Positions 1 to 7,599 are shown, counted from the first letter of the stretch. The stretch: DNA of 12,352 bases from Xanthomarina sp035306705 (GCF_035306705.1 NZ_DATGNO010000092.1:1-12352); one strand, 5' to 3'. Numbers and translations: made by a program. The notes: generated from the sequence alone by a model not told the origin.

Positions 1-554
1 GTTATTAAGAGTAGGGTCAGAGCTAAACTTATAATACCCGAAAGAATAAAAATGCTTGTATTCATTTCTTTTATAAAAACAGGAATCATAAAAGTAAAAA
101 AGGTAAAACTGATGAAAAAATAAACCCCAAATTGTAGATACTTATTAGAAATTCGTTTTTTAAGCATCTCATTGGCAAAGAGTAAAGCCAAAAGAATAAT
201 AAAAAAAACTATGGTTTTTGAAAGAGAAACACTTCTAGAAAAATAAATAACATAGGCACTGGATAGGCCACCAAAGAAAAACTGAATGGCTAAGGGCAAA
301 TAGTCCTGATATCGATCGAGGAAGGTGTTTTTCCATTTGCCATCATCCACTAAATTATAGAGGTAAAGTGCAATGGTCAAAGAGGTCATGTGTAAACACA
401 ATACGGTTAAATCGTACACACGGTCAATACGGCCCAGCGTTAATGAATCGAATATAAAGCCTCCTATGAAGAAAATGATAGGCGCATATTTTTCATGTTT
501 CCTTAAAAATTTTAGAAACCCACTGTTTCGAAATTTAACTAATGTTCTTTTCAT
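1..554 (-). CDS. DUF2914-type integral membrane protein, N-terminal part (3' end outside window)
   Basis: The minus strand is open from an ATG at 552-554 to the window edge, giving 184 residues with no stop. After a basic start (MKRTLVKFRN), the segment near residues 24-45 reads APIIFFIGGFIFDSLTLGRI. The GGFxxDxxTLGRIDR signature is what I recognise from DUF2914 proteins, which are membrane proteins of unknown function. At least four more hydrophobic stretches follow, at about residues 50-66, 86-105, 113-127 and 143-160, and another begins near 168, so this is a polytopic inner-membrane protein. The C-terminal soluble domain expected for the family would lie beyond base 1. The gene is not adjacent to any operon partner in the window. 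No TAnnTTTG box is evident upstream. Family assignment is fairly sure; the role is unknown. Confidence 0.75.
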   Translation of the reverse strand, partial: MKRTLVKFRNSGFLKFLRKHEKYAPIIFFIGGFIFDSLTLGRIDRVYDLTVLCLHMTSLTIALYLYNLVDDGKWKNTFLDRYQDYLPLAIQFFFGGLSSAYVIYFSRSVSLSKTIVFFIILLALLFANEMLKKRISNKYLQFGVYFFISFTFFTFMIPVFIKEMNTSIFILSGIISLALTLLLI

Positions 555-875
555 AAATCTTTAGAAGGAATTGCGGAGTAAATTATAAAAAAGTTTGCAC
601 TTATTTGGTGGGTAAATGGCTTTTCCTATTTTAAGGACTTTAGAATTTTTTAAACCAAGCTTCGAATCAAGTTTTTTAGTAAAGTTTTAAGGTGAGAAAA
701 TGTAGTGCGAATTAGTAATTTATCTCTCGTAATTACAGTGTTTTTTAGAATGGGAATTTGGACGCTAGGCTACTGTTTTCTTTTCAATCGGGATAGACGA
801 TAGAGGTTTTGGAAACAGGTGTTTTCCAGTTCTGAAGCTTTGTAGTAATTCTCGATGTCTCGGCCGTAGGTCTTC

Positions 876-922
876 AAATAAAAAACCAACTTTAAAAAAT
901 CTATAGACTTTTCAAAGTTGGT
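876..922 (-). terminator. Rho-independent terminator of the glutamate-synthase-like gene
   Basis: On the minus strand, arms of 17 bases (885-901 and 906-922) pair fully apart from two G-T wobbles, around a TATA loop. The outer 9 bp (ACCAACTTT/AAAGTTGGT) are perfect. The hairpin is followed by a T run (TTTTTTATTT, complement of 876-884). It lies about 70 bp past the stop codon at 995. Confidence 0.85.
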
Positions 923-931
923 ATGTTTTAT

Positions 932-957
932 ACCATAACCTTCTTTGGGGTTATGGT
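932..957. other. Second perfect hairpin, tandem to the terminator
   Basis: ACCATAACC (932-940) pairs perfectly with GGTTATGGT (949-957) around an 8-base loop. On the plus strand it is followed by TTTTCTAT; on the minus strand no T run follows. It is probably an accessory stem before the terminator, or a weak plus-strand terminator protecting the 3' end of the gene at 995. Confidence 0.45.
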
Positions 958-994
958 TTTCTATAATAGACTAAAAACAGATAAGTTAGACTAT

Positions 995-2590
995 TTATGG
1001 ATGAATTCCCCAACGCGTTTTATCAGAAAAAGTAAAATCTAATTTATATTTTTCTGGAATCTCTCCATTGCGCATGGCACCTAATTTTATAGATGGAAAA
1101 AGTTCTTCATAGGTAATCATATCATTCAATGAAATACGGCGATAAATATGAGTACGAGTTAAATTCTTTGGTTCATCTAAACCAGTAGCGCCTAAAAGTT
1201 CAACAAAATTTTGAATGGTTTTTTTGTGATATTGAGCAACTCGTACTTTTTTATCTTCAGGAACTAGGCCTATTGTTAACTTAGGATCTTGCGTTGTGAT
1301 TCCGGTAGGACATTTATTTGTATTACACAGTAATGCTTGTATGCATCCCAATGCCAACATCATGGCGCGAGCCTGATAGCATGCGTCGGCACCTAAAGCA
1401 ATAGCACGTGCTACGTGAAACGCAGACGATATTTTACCAGCCGCAATAATTTTAATATGTTGGCGTATATCTAGTCCATTTAGAATGTTATGAACAAAGT
1501 CAAGACCATCAATTAATGGAGCGCCTACATAATTACTGAACTCGGGCGGAGCAGCTCCTGTTCCACCTTCACCACCATCCACTGCAATATAATCAGGATA
1601 GATATCCAAATCTACCATGGCTTGACAAATGGAAATAAATTCACTTTTATAACCGATACACAATTTAAAACCAACTGGTTTTCCTCCAGATAAATCTCTA
1701 AGTTTTTTAATGAAATGCACCATTTCTATTGGCGTATCAAAAGCGGAATGATAAGGGGGAGAGTTAACTCTAGTATGAGGTGTAATATGTCGGATTCTAG
1801 CAATTTCCGCTGAATTTTTCTCTGCAGGCAGAATTCCACCATGTCCAGGTTTAGCTCCTTGAGAAATTTTAAGTTCAATCATTTTCACATTAGGATGTGC
1901 AGCTTTTTCAGCAAAAAGTTCTGGGTTGAATTTCCCGTCCTCAGTTCGGCAACCAAAATAAGCGGTCCCGATTTGCCAAATTAAATCTCCACCATGCTTT
2001 AAATGATAATCACTTAAACCACCTTCTCCGGTATTATGCGCAAAATTCCCAATTTTAGCACCACCATTTAAGGCCTCAACGGCGGCGGAACTAAGAGCTC
2101 CAAAACTCATGGCCGATATATTTATTATACTGGCGGAATAAGGTTGTTTACAATCCTTGTTACCTATCATTACCCTAGGATCTTGATTTAAGGTATCAAA
2201 AGCCTTTGGTGCGATGGAATGGCAAATCCATTCGTAACCCTCTGCATAAAGGTCAAGTTGGGTACCAAAAGGAATGGTATCACGTACTCCTTTGGCTCTT
2301 TGGTATACCGTAGAACGATCCACACGATTAAAAGGACGGCCATCAATATCAGATTCAATAAAATACTGATACATTTTTGGTCGTAGGTCTTCAAGTACAA
2401 AACGCAATCTCCCTAGTACAGGATAATTTCGCATAATAGTATGTCGCGTTTGAATAACATCATAATATCCTAATACAGTTAAGGCTAAGACAATTACAAA
2501 AAGCACATACCAATTTGGACTTAAAAAAATTGCTAATCCAAGCGTTATCAATAGCGATGCAGTTGATAAAATATAAAAGTTCTTACGCAT
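995..2590 (-). CDS. Membrane-anchored glutamate-synthase-like FMN-binding oxidoreductase
   Basis: This 531-residue protein belongs to the family built around the FMN-binding synthase domain of glutamate synthase (Glu_synthase), without the glutamine amidotransferase domain of GltB. Residues 6-42 form two closely spaced hydrophobic segments, followed by the typical RNYPVLGRLRFVLEDLRPKMYQYF block. Core motifs are KISQGAKPGHGGILP (241-255) and the glycine-rich, flavin-site DGGEGGTGAAPPEF (338-351). Cys416, Cys422 and Cys427 have the C-x5-C-x4-C spacing of the 3Fe-4S cluster ligands of glutamate synthase. By homology it binds FMN and a 3Fe-4S cluster; in this subfamily the substrate is not established, and glutamate synthesis should not be assumed without a glutaminase partner. 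The gene is monocistronic: a promoter box lies just upstream and a terminator follows. Start: ATG at 2588-2590, which gives the usual family N-terminus. Confidence 0.92.
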   Translation of the reverse strand: MRKNFYILSTASLLITLGLAIFLSPNWYVLFVIVLALTVLGYYDVIQTRHTIMRNYPVLGRLRFVLEDLRPKMYQYFIESDIDGRPFNRVDRSTVYQRAKGVRDTIPFGTQLDLYAEGYEWICHSIAPKAFDTLNQDPRVMIGNKDCKQPYSASIINISAMSFGALSSAAVEALNGGAKIGNFAHNTGEGGLSDYHLKHGGDLIWQIGTAYFGCRTEDGKFNPELFAEKAAHPNVKMIELKISQGAKPGHGGILPAEKNSAEIARIRHITPHTRVNSPPYHSAFDTPIEMVHFIKKLRDLSGGKPVGFKLCIGYKSEFISICQAMVDLDIYPDYIAVDGGEGGTGAAPPEFSNYVGAPLIDGLDFVHNILNGLDIRQHIKIIAAGKISSAFHVARAIALGADACYQARAMMLALGCIQALLCNTNKCPTGITTQDPKLTIGLVPEDKKVRVAQYHKKTIQNFVELLGATGLDEPKNLTRTHIYRRISLNDMITYEELFPSIKLGAMRNGEIPEKYKLDFTFSDKTRWGIHP

Positions 2591-2610
2591 AATAGAAGTA
2601 ATATTAAATA

Positions 2611-2618
2611 CAAAGCTA
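2611..2618 (-). promoter_or_regulatory. Candidate -7 box of the glutamate-synthase-like gene
   Basis: The minus strand reads TAGCTTTG, an exact match to the Bacteroidota TAnnTTTG -7 element, 20 bp upstream of the ATG at 2590. No convincing TTTG -33 element lies at 17-20 bp further upstream, so support rests on the -7 box and its position. Confidence 0.5.
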
Positions 2619-2931
2619 AATTTTAAACCCTAACATAGCTTTCTTGTGAATTTTTAGTACTAATAATTAATAATTTGTAGATTTTCGGGTAAAATTACTA
2701 AATATAAAAACGAAATTGAGAATATTTAACGTCATTTTGGTAGTAATTTAATTTTATACGATTAGCAAGGTTGAATATAAATTTATAAACCGCACAGCCT
2801 TAATGAAATTTAGGTCTCGCAATGCAGACTTCCCCAAAAAAAAATGTGCATGTTCCCAAGAAAACAATTTTTTTAAAACTTCAGATTTGTAACCTAAAGG
2901 CGAAATTTTTATCCAATGAACAACACATGGA

Positions 2932-2939
2932 TAGTTTTG
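2932..2939 (+). promoter_or_regulatory. Candidate -7 box of the T9SS protein gene
   Basis: TAGTTTTG matches TAnnTTTG and lies 74 bp upstream of the ATG at 3014. No clear -33 element accompanies it, so this is tentative. Confidence 0.33.
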
Positions 2940-3013
2940 CGCTTTTCACTCTATCTATAATGAAAAGCATTTCTATATCTTAATTATTTTATTAATCCTA
3001 ATTCTTAATAATT

Positions 3014-5263
3014 ATGAAAAAGCTCTATTTTTCAAGAAAAGCCCATCTTTTTGGGATAATGACGTTTCTATGGCTTGTCAGCGGATTTTCGTTATCTGCA
3101 CAGCAAATGCTTTCAGAACATATAACAGGTACCTTAGACGCTAGTTTAAAAAGTGAACATCATTTTAATGAAGCTGGCTACACCAAAGTTTTAGATAAAA
3201 ACGGTAATAAAGTTTTCCTGAAAAATCATACTTCTATTCAGAATTCAACACGAAGTGAAAACGCAGCAAATAACGCTTTGAGCATGAACTTGGTTTTTGA
3301 TGCCAATCAATTTTATGTAATGTCCGTTTTAATATTTAACGAATCTGGTTATATGCAAACTGCCAATTATAATGGCACAAATCCCATAGTTGTAAATATT
3401 CCTGATGGAACTTATGATATTATGACCGAGTTTCAAGCTCTTGAATCGGGTAATTCATATTCACATATCGTAATAAAAGAACAGCAAAGCGTTCAAGGAA
3501 ACACCAGTCTCGAATTGAATACCGCCGATGCTGTTAACTATGTTTCTATTACCACATTTAACGAAAACGGAGGAATCTTAGAACCAGAGGCTGGAGCTGG
3601 AGGTTATATCTTTTTTGACCGTTATCTTCATTTTAATCCCATAAACCTCGTAATTATTGGTGACTACTATATTGAGACTGATCCTTTTGGTGTAGCAGAC
3701 CCGGTTTGGAATTTCTACATCAGTCATGTGAGTGAGCGTTATTCAATTTTACAAACGTTAATGGGCGCTGGCTTCGAATTAGGAAATTATTTTAGTAAGT
3801 ACCAAACTCTAACTGGAATTGAAGGGCCGGTCTCTATAGAGAACGATCCAGCGAATTGGAGCTACCATACGGAATTGTTTCAACCAACTCAATCGGCTGG
3901 TAGTACTGTTGCTCCGGCATACTTCGTCGCATCTACTTTTAATGGAAATTTATTGCTTGGTTGGACGTTGAGTGCTGGTGGGGTTATAGATTCTGGAGAT
4001 GCTCCTTTTAGAGGTTTCTTGAATAATCCTTTAGATGGTGATCCAGCAGGTTTGTTGGTGATTCCTGGTATTATTGATCGTTATGTAAGCAATAGTCCAA
4101 CGACGGGCGGAATAGAATACTATACGAAAGGAAGTCCAGTTTTTTCAGATGACAACGGTGGGGTTTTATATGGTTCTGGAGACGTATCTGCTAATACACA
4201 TGCTGCTCCCTTTTTAGGTGATGATTATTATGTATTGGACAATAACGTGATGCATTTACTTTCATTCCATCCCAGATTTTCTTTTGATAATACAACAACA
4301 TCTTCTGTAATATTAGGCGACAATGTTCCGATAACGGTTACTGGTTTTAAAGTGTCTCCCAATGAATTTAAAACAACAAGTAAAGGGCGCTATGGAGAAA
4401 ACAGAGAAAGTGATTATTTGGCAACCCAAATTGAAGTAAAACAAAATGGGAGTGTTGTTTTTTCAGGAACCTATCAGGATTTTAAAACGTTTAATTTGCC
4501 AACGGGCGGACAATTTGAAATTGTGCTGACTAATGCCAATACCTTGGTGGATGGACTTGAGGGAAAAAACACCACGACCATTATTTATAATGCAGATGAA
4601 GACGATGCACCACCAACTTTGCAGCACTTACAATTCCGAAATTCCGATAACCAAGTAACTAGTGTTTTTGACACTGCCCAAGGAGCGACCCTAAGACTAG
4701 CTGCTGGAGATTTCAACTATACCTCAATTGATGGATCAAGTGGATATTATGCCTATGAATCGGGAAATAATGTAACGGTTTCCTATAGTATTTACCATCA
4801 AAATGATTGGACAGAACTTTTACTTACCGAGTATCCGGAGTATTTCCAAATGCAAGCTTTTGGCGATTATTACGAAGCTCCTCTTGAAGGTATAACAACC
4901 AATTCGGCTACTGGTTGGTACGACCTAAAAGTAACATGTACAGATGCTGTTGGAAACATTCAGGAGCAAGTAATTTCTCCGGCTTTCAAAATAAATGAGT
5001 TTTTAGGGATTCAAGATGTTGTTGAAGCAAACGTCTCTATTTATCCAAATCCGTTCTCGGAACAGCTAAACATAATACTTCCTCAAAATGTAACAGGAAA
5101 TTACACCTTTAAAGTTACCGATCTAACGGGCAGAACCGTTTATAGCAAAAATCAAAGTGACACGTCTTTTAGTTGGGACAGTTCTTTCTTATCTCAAGGT
5201 GTTTATGTTATTTCCATAGAAAACCAAGGTCTGGAAATTACAAAAAAAGTAATCAAGATCTAA
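3014..5263 (+). CDS. Large secreted protein with type IX secretion C-terminal sorting domain
   Basis: A 749-residue protein with a Sec signal peptide (residues 1 to about 29, hydrophobic core FGIMTFLWLVSGF, likely cleavage in SLSA-QQ). The last ~76 residues form a type A T9SS sorting domain: VSIYPNPFSEQLNI, then VTDLTGRTVYS, then GVYVISI and a basic end KKVIKI. It is therefore expected to cross the outer membrane through the T9SS and be released or anchored at the cell surface. The body (about 45-670) is rich in Gly, Asn, Thr and aromatic residues and looks all-beta. It includes a region near residues 80-170 resembling small beta-sandwich repeats, and a DDAPPTLQHLQF start (about 530) of what may be a further Ig-like module. 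I recognise no catalytic motif and do not assign a function. Start: ATG at 3014, the only one giving a complete signal peptide. A terminator follows closely. Confidence 0.9.
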   Translation: MKKLYFSRKAHLFGIMTFLWLVSGFSLSAQQMLSEHITGTLDASLKSEHHFNEAGYTKVLDKNGNKVFLKNHTSIQNSTRSENAANNALSMNLVFDANQFYVMSVLIFNESGYMQTANYNGTNPIVVNIPDGTYDIMTEFQALESGNSYSHIVIKEQQSVQGNTSLELNTADAVNYVSITTFNENGGILEPEAGAGGYIFFDRYLHFNPINLVIIGDYYIETDPFGVADPVWNFYISHVSERYSILQTLMGAGFELGNYFSKYQTLTGIEGPVSIENDPANWSYHTELFQPTQSAGSTVAPAYFVASTFNGNLLLGWTLSAGGVIDSGDAPFRGFLNNPLDGDPAGLLVIPGIIDRYVSNSPTTGGIEYYTKGSPVFSDDNGGVLYGSGDVSANTHAAPFLGDDYYVLDNNVMHLLSFHPRFSFDNTTTSSVILGDNVPITVTGFKVSPNEFKTTSKGRYGENRESDYLATQIEVKQNGSVVFSGTYQDFKTFNLPTGGQFEIVLTNANTLVDGLEGKNTTTIIYNADEDDAPPTLQHLQFRNSDNQVTSVFDTAQGATLRLAAGDFNYTSIDGSSGYYAYESGNNVTVSYSIYHQNDWTELLLTEYPEYFQMQAFGDYYEAPLEGITTNSATGWYDLKVTCTDAVGNIQEQVISPAFKINEFLGIQDVVEANVSIYPNPFSEQLNIILPQNVTGNYTFKVTDLTGRTVYSKNQSDTSFSWDSSFLSQGVYVISIENQGLEITKKVIKI

Positions 5264-5319
5264 TTAAAAAAGTTTGTAAGAATAGGAGGGTGGAAATGAA
5301 ATTCTTTTCAGCCTTCATT

Positions 5320-5367
5320 AAAAAGCACTTAAATAGAAGTAAATTTTATTTAAGTGCTTTTTTGTTT
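5320..5367. terminator. Bidirectional intrinsic terminator between convergent genes
   Basis: A perfect 16-bp stem: 5320-5335 (AAAAAGCACTTAAATA) pairs with 5347-5362, around an 11-base loop. It is followed on the plus strand by a T-rich tail. The stem's own A run supplies a T run on the minus strand. It ends the T9SS gene and probably also catches transcripts from the convergent erythromycin-esterase-family gene. Confidence 0.9.
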
Positions 5368-5426
5368 GATTGGTGAAGGAAAGGATTGAATTTTTATTTT
5401 TTAGTAATTATAATTCTTCCAATCAT

Positions 5427-5528
5427 TTATTTTTCAGAGGGCTTCTCGAACCAGGACTTCATAAATTCAAAATCCTCTTTGTTGGCTTGTATAACATGTG
5501 AGATGTAAATAAATCTTAATTTTTCGGA
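5427..5528 (-). pseudogene. Possible C-terminal gene remnant
   Basis: A 33-codon minus-strand frame, bounded by stops at 5529-5531 and 5427-5429, has no usable start codon but reads like a genuine protein tail: FIYISHVIQANKEDFEF followed by MKSWFEKPSEK and a stop. It sits just downstream of the erythromycin-esterase-family gene in the same direction but in separate sequence. It may be what is left of a deleted neighbour. I recognise no family, and chance cannot be excluded at this length. Confidence 0.3.
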
Positions 5529-5555
5529 TTAGAAATTAGTCTGTTTTTGTAAATT

Positions 5556-6863
5556 TCACGGTTTCAAGACTCGCAATGCTGTGGTTTTCTTGAAAAAGAA
5601 TAAAGCGTCGTAACGCATTGGAACTATGGTGGGTACAAATTGTCTTTTGTCTCCTCTAGGATTATAGACGACCCCAATGGCTCGATTACCCGTTGCCTTT
5701 AGGTTTTTTTCCATGCGGTCTTCTTTATCAAAAATCAGATAGAAACGTTCCAGGTCGATTTGATTCAATTGATGTTCAATGCTATTGGAAACAGCCGGTG
5801 GAATGGTCATTTCCTTCATAGGAGCGCCCCAACTTGGACCTGCCATTACTTTTCCTTCATAAGTGGTAAAACCAATCAAGAAAACATTATCGGTGCCCAA
5901 TCCTTTGCGGCTAAGCTGCCCAATGTTTTTCTCGCCAGTGTTTCGCATGTTTGTGTATTCTGCATCGCCAATATGGGTGTTGTGTGCCCAAACTATTCCT
6001 TTGGAATTCTTACCGTAAAGATCCAATAAATCATTGACGGTGCCATGCATGTGATGAACCCTAGAGTTCCATGAAACACTTCCTCTTGAGGCTACGCTTT
6101 CCCTGTAAAACTCCTCGGCGTTATGTACAACAATCGCGTTTTGTAACAAATAAAAAAACGTGTCATCAGAAAGTTCTGAAAAACTATTACGGTTGTTTCT
6201 AATATAAGCTACCACATTGTTTGTGGCCGTAGCACAACCCTTTTTTCCAGCGTCCACGGCATGTGCATATCTCCAGCTATCTCCTTTGTGTGGCTCGAAA
6301 CACTTGTATTGGTCTTTTACATAGACATAAGCAGACGGATATGTTGATTTCAGTAAATCTAAAACTACTTTTTTGGAATTCCATTCATCATATACGTCCA
6401 TGCCATAAAAACCTACTTTTTTATCTTGTGGTAGTTGGTCATTGTGCTTACGGAGCCATTCGGCCAAGGCCACAACTTCTTCATTGGCCCACATCCAAGT
6501 TGGCCATCTGTCGAGCTTTAACAAAACTTCTTTGGCGGAGCTTGCTGCACCATCTAAATTTTTTACATAGCGATTGAGTTGATATAAACTAGCAAAATCG
6601 CCTTCTACCGCAATAAAACCAAAGTCTTGTTCAGCTATCAGTCTTCTACTAATATTATCTCGCCATAAGTAATACTCGTGGGTACCATGGCTAGCCTCGC
6701 CCAACAGTACTAATTCCTTATTGGCAGCTGCCGAAATTAGCTTGTCTAAGCTAGCATTTCCTTCAAGAGGAATGGCTTTTTGTTCCATACTTTGAGCTAT
6801 AGAAAACATACTACCAGAAAAAAATAAAACCCCTAAAACACATTTCGTAAGTAATTGATTCAT
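5556..6863 (-). CDS. Secreted erythromycin esterase family protein
   Basis: The 435-residue product has a signal peptide (residues 1 to about 24, ending FSIAQS) and then the erythromycin-esterase fold signature: LVLLGEASHGTHEYYLWRD (51-69) and FGFIAVEGD (81-89). Later motifs are GFYGMDVYDEW (151-161) and VWAHNTHIGD (291-300). His59 of GEASHG corresponds to the histidine thought to act in Ere esterases, and Glu56, Glu87, His294 and His297 are the other expected active-site residues. Known Ere enzymes hydrolyse the macrolide lactone; most chromosomal relatives have no known substrate, so resistance is not implied. The usual R-D-x-x-M stretch is changed here to RVHHM (268-272). The exported location is notable, since resistance Ere enzymes act in the cytoplasm. 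Its start lies 88 bp downstream of the MliC-like gene with no terminator between them, so read-through is possible. Start: ATG at 6861-6863. Confidence 0.88.
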   Translation of the reverse strand: MNQLLTKCVLGVLFFSGSMFSIAQSMEQKAIPLEGNASLDKLISAAANKELVLLGEASHGTHEYYLWRDNISRRLIAEQDFGFIAVEGDFASLYQLNRYVKNLDGAASSAKEVLLKLDRWPTWMWANEEVVALAEWLRKHNDQLPQDKKVGFYGMDVYDEWNSKKVVLDLLKSTYPSAYVYVKDQYKCFEPHKGDSWRYAHAVDAGKKGCATATNNVVAYIRNNRNSFSELSDDTFFYLLQNAIVVHNAEEFYRESVASRGSVSWNSRVHHMHGTVNDLLDLYGKNSKGIVWAHNTHIGDAEYTNMRNTGEKNIGQLSRKGLGTDNVFLIGFTTYEGKVMAGPSWGAPMKEMTIPPAVSNSIEHQLNQIDLERFYLIFDKEDRMEKNLKATGNRAIGVVYNPRGDKRQFVPTIVPMRYDALFFFKKTTALRVLKP

Positions 6864-6951
6864 AATAAAATGAATATAAACATAATTAATGTACTTGTCA
6901 AATTATCAACAGGTTATTGTGTACGATTTATGCAAGGGGTTAATGGCAATT

Positions 6952-7530
6952 CTATTTTTTGAATACTGTTTTTCCGTCTTTGGTTAATTCGAGGTTTTCA
7001 CCTTTTCCTCTTAATTCATATTGATCGTTTTTGTACCAAATTCCTGACGCAGCTTTTTCTGCTACTAAATCAATCTGTTCTCCACCATTTAAATAGGCTT
7101 TAACTGTTCCCTCAGTGTTGTTGAAGGTCATGTCTAGCGTACGACCTTCGTTGTCTTTAAGAGATGTATTTACTACATCGTCTTGATGTTCAAAGACTAC
7201 GTTCCCGTCTTTTTTCAATTCGATATCGTTTCCTTTTCCTCTCAATTCATATTGGTTGTTTTTATACCAAATTCCAGATGCTGATTTTTCCTGAACCAAT
7301 TCGCTAGTTTCCCCATTAAAACTTATTGTTACAGTTCCTTTGGTATTATTAAAGGACATGTTTAATGTATTTCCGTTTTTATCGGTTGTCGTTGTTGTTA
7401 TCATATTGTCAGCAACTTTTTCAACGGTTTCTGTTGTGGTTGTTTCTGTGTTTTCTTGCTTTGGTGTTTCTTTACAAGAATTTAAAAATAATGTTGCAAT
7501 TACTCCAAGGGCTAAAATGTTCTTTGTCAT
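6952..7530 (-). CDS. Lipoprotein with two tandem MliC-like (lysozyme inhibitor-like) domains
   Basis: The 192-residue product starts with a lipoprotein signal (MTKNILALGVIATLFLNSC, lipidated Cys19), then a Thr/Glu-rich linker (20-49). Two homologous repeats follow, at about 50-115 and 126-192. Each has a strand pair (LNMSFNNTKGTV / LDMTFNNTEGTV), then SGIWYKN.QYELRGKG and a closing ELKKDG / ELTKDG. The SGxxY plus YxxxGKG pattern with a terminal DG resembles the C-type lysozyme inhibitor family MliC/PliC (PF09864). In that family one domain blocks the lysozyme active site from the periplasm or outer membrane. The cysteines found in proteobacterial MliC are absent. Function as a lysozyme inhibitor is inference. 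A sigma-54-like promoter lies upstream, and the preceding transcription unit ends at a terminator, so the gene is separately transcribed. Confidence 0.72.
   Translation of the reverse strand: MTKNILALGVIATLFLNSCKETPKQENTETTTTETVEKVADNMITTTTTDKNGNTLNMSFNNTKGTVTISFNGETSELVQEKSASGIWYKNNQYELRGKGNDIELKKDGNVVFEHQDDVVNTSLKDNEGRTLDMTFNNTEGTVKAYLNGGEQIDLVAEKAASGIWYKNDQYELRGKGENLELTKDGKTVFKK
6955..7383 (-). repeat. Internal tandem duplication within the MliC-like gene
   Basis: The codons for residues 50-115 (7383-7186) and 126-192 (7155-6955) are two copies of one domain. They are still recognisably similar as DNA: the stretches around 7000-7060 and 7235-7290 share long blocks such as ATTCATATTG and ACCAAATTCC. 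This suggests a fairly recent duplication or ongoing gene conversion. Confidence 0.8.
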
Positions 7531-7583
7531 TTTTTTAATTAATTTTTTAAAATTTAAGTTTGATTTTGTCGTTTTATCTAGGT

Positions 7584-7599
7584 TGCAAAAACTTTGCCA
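7584..7599 (-). promoter_or_regulatory. Sigma-54-type (-24/-12) promoter of the MliC-like gene
   Basis: The minus strand reads TGGCAAAGTTTTTGCA. It matches the RpoN consensus TGGCAC-N5-TTGCW, with the GG and GC dinucleotides at the correct spacing and a single mismatch in the -24 block. The -12 GC lies about 54 bp upstream of the ATG at 7530, predicting a leader of roughly 40 nt. The intergenic region has no TAnnTTTG box to compete with it. The enhancer-binding activator is not in the window. Confidence 0.6.

Larger units (their letters stand above)
770..970 (-). pseudogene. Possible gene relic: startless, protein-like reading frame
   Basis: A 66-codon frame runs from a stop at 971-973 to a TAG at 770-772 without any ATG. 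Its last half looks like real protein: it contains YGRDIENYYKASELENT and ends NLYRLSRLKRKQ. It is also more GC-rich than the surrounding intergenic DNA. A TTG at 875-877 could start a 35-residue product, but the upstream half of the frame overlaps a strong terminator hairpin. I recognise no family. It may be the tail of a decayed gene, a small real protein, or chance: stop-free stretches of this length do occur by chance in a window of this size. Confidence 0.22.
555..994. other. Intergenic region between DUF2914 gene and glutamate-synthase-like gene
   Basis: This 440-bp stretch separates two minus-strand genes. It holds the terminator of the upstream gene (876-922), a second hairpin (932-957) and a startless protein-like frame (770-970). 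From 555 to about 769 I see only AT-rich DNA that must contain the promoter of the DUF2914 gene; no clear -33/-7 pair stands out there. No RNA gene was recognised. Confidence 0.6.
2591..3013. other. Divergent intergenic region
   Basis: These 423 bp separate the start codons of the glutamate-synthase-like gene (minus) and the T9SS protein gene (plus). It is very AT-rich. Apart from the two candidate promoter boxes listed separately, I see no long inverted repeat, RNA gene or coding frame. The size leaves room for regulator sites or a long leader. Confidence 0.6.

Noticed and set aside
923..1045. A short plus-strand ORF starting MFYTITFFGVMVFYN
   Set aside because: It is antisense to the 3' end of the glutamate-synthase-like gene and built from the hairpin region; no promoter or family support.
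2188..2400. Minus-strand 70-residue ORF overlapping the glutamate-synthase-like gene
   Set aside because: It is an out-of-frame shadow inside a well-supported gene with family motifs in the main frame.
5296..5376. A 26-codon plus-strand ORF (MKFFSAFIKKHL...) preceded by AGGAGGG
   Set aside because: It runs straight through the terminator stem of the T9SS gene, and its sequence is dictated by that hairpin. Genes here do not use Shine-Dalgarno sequences.
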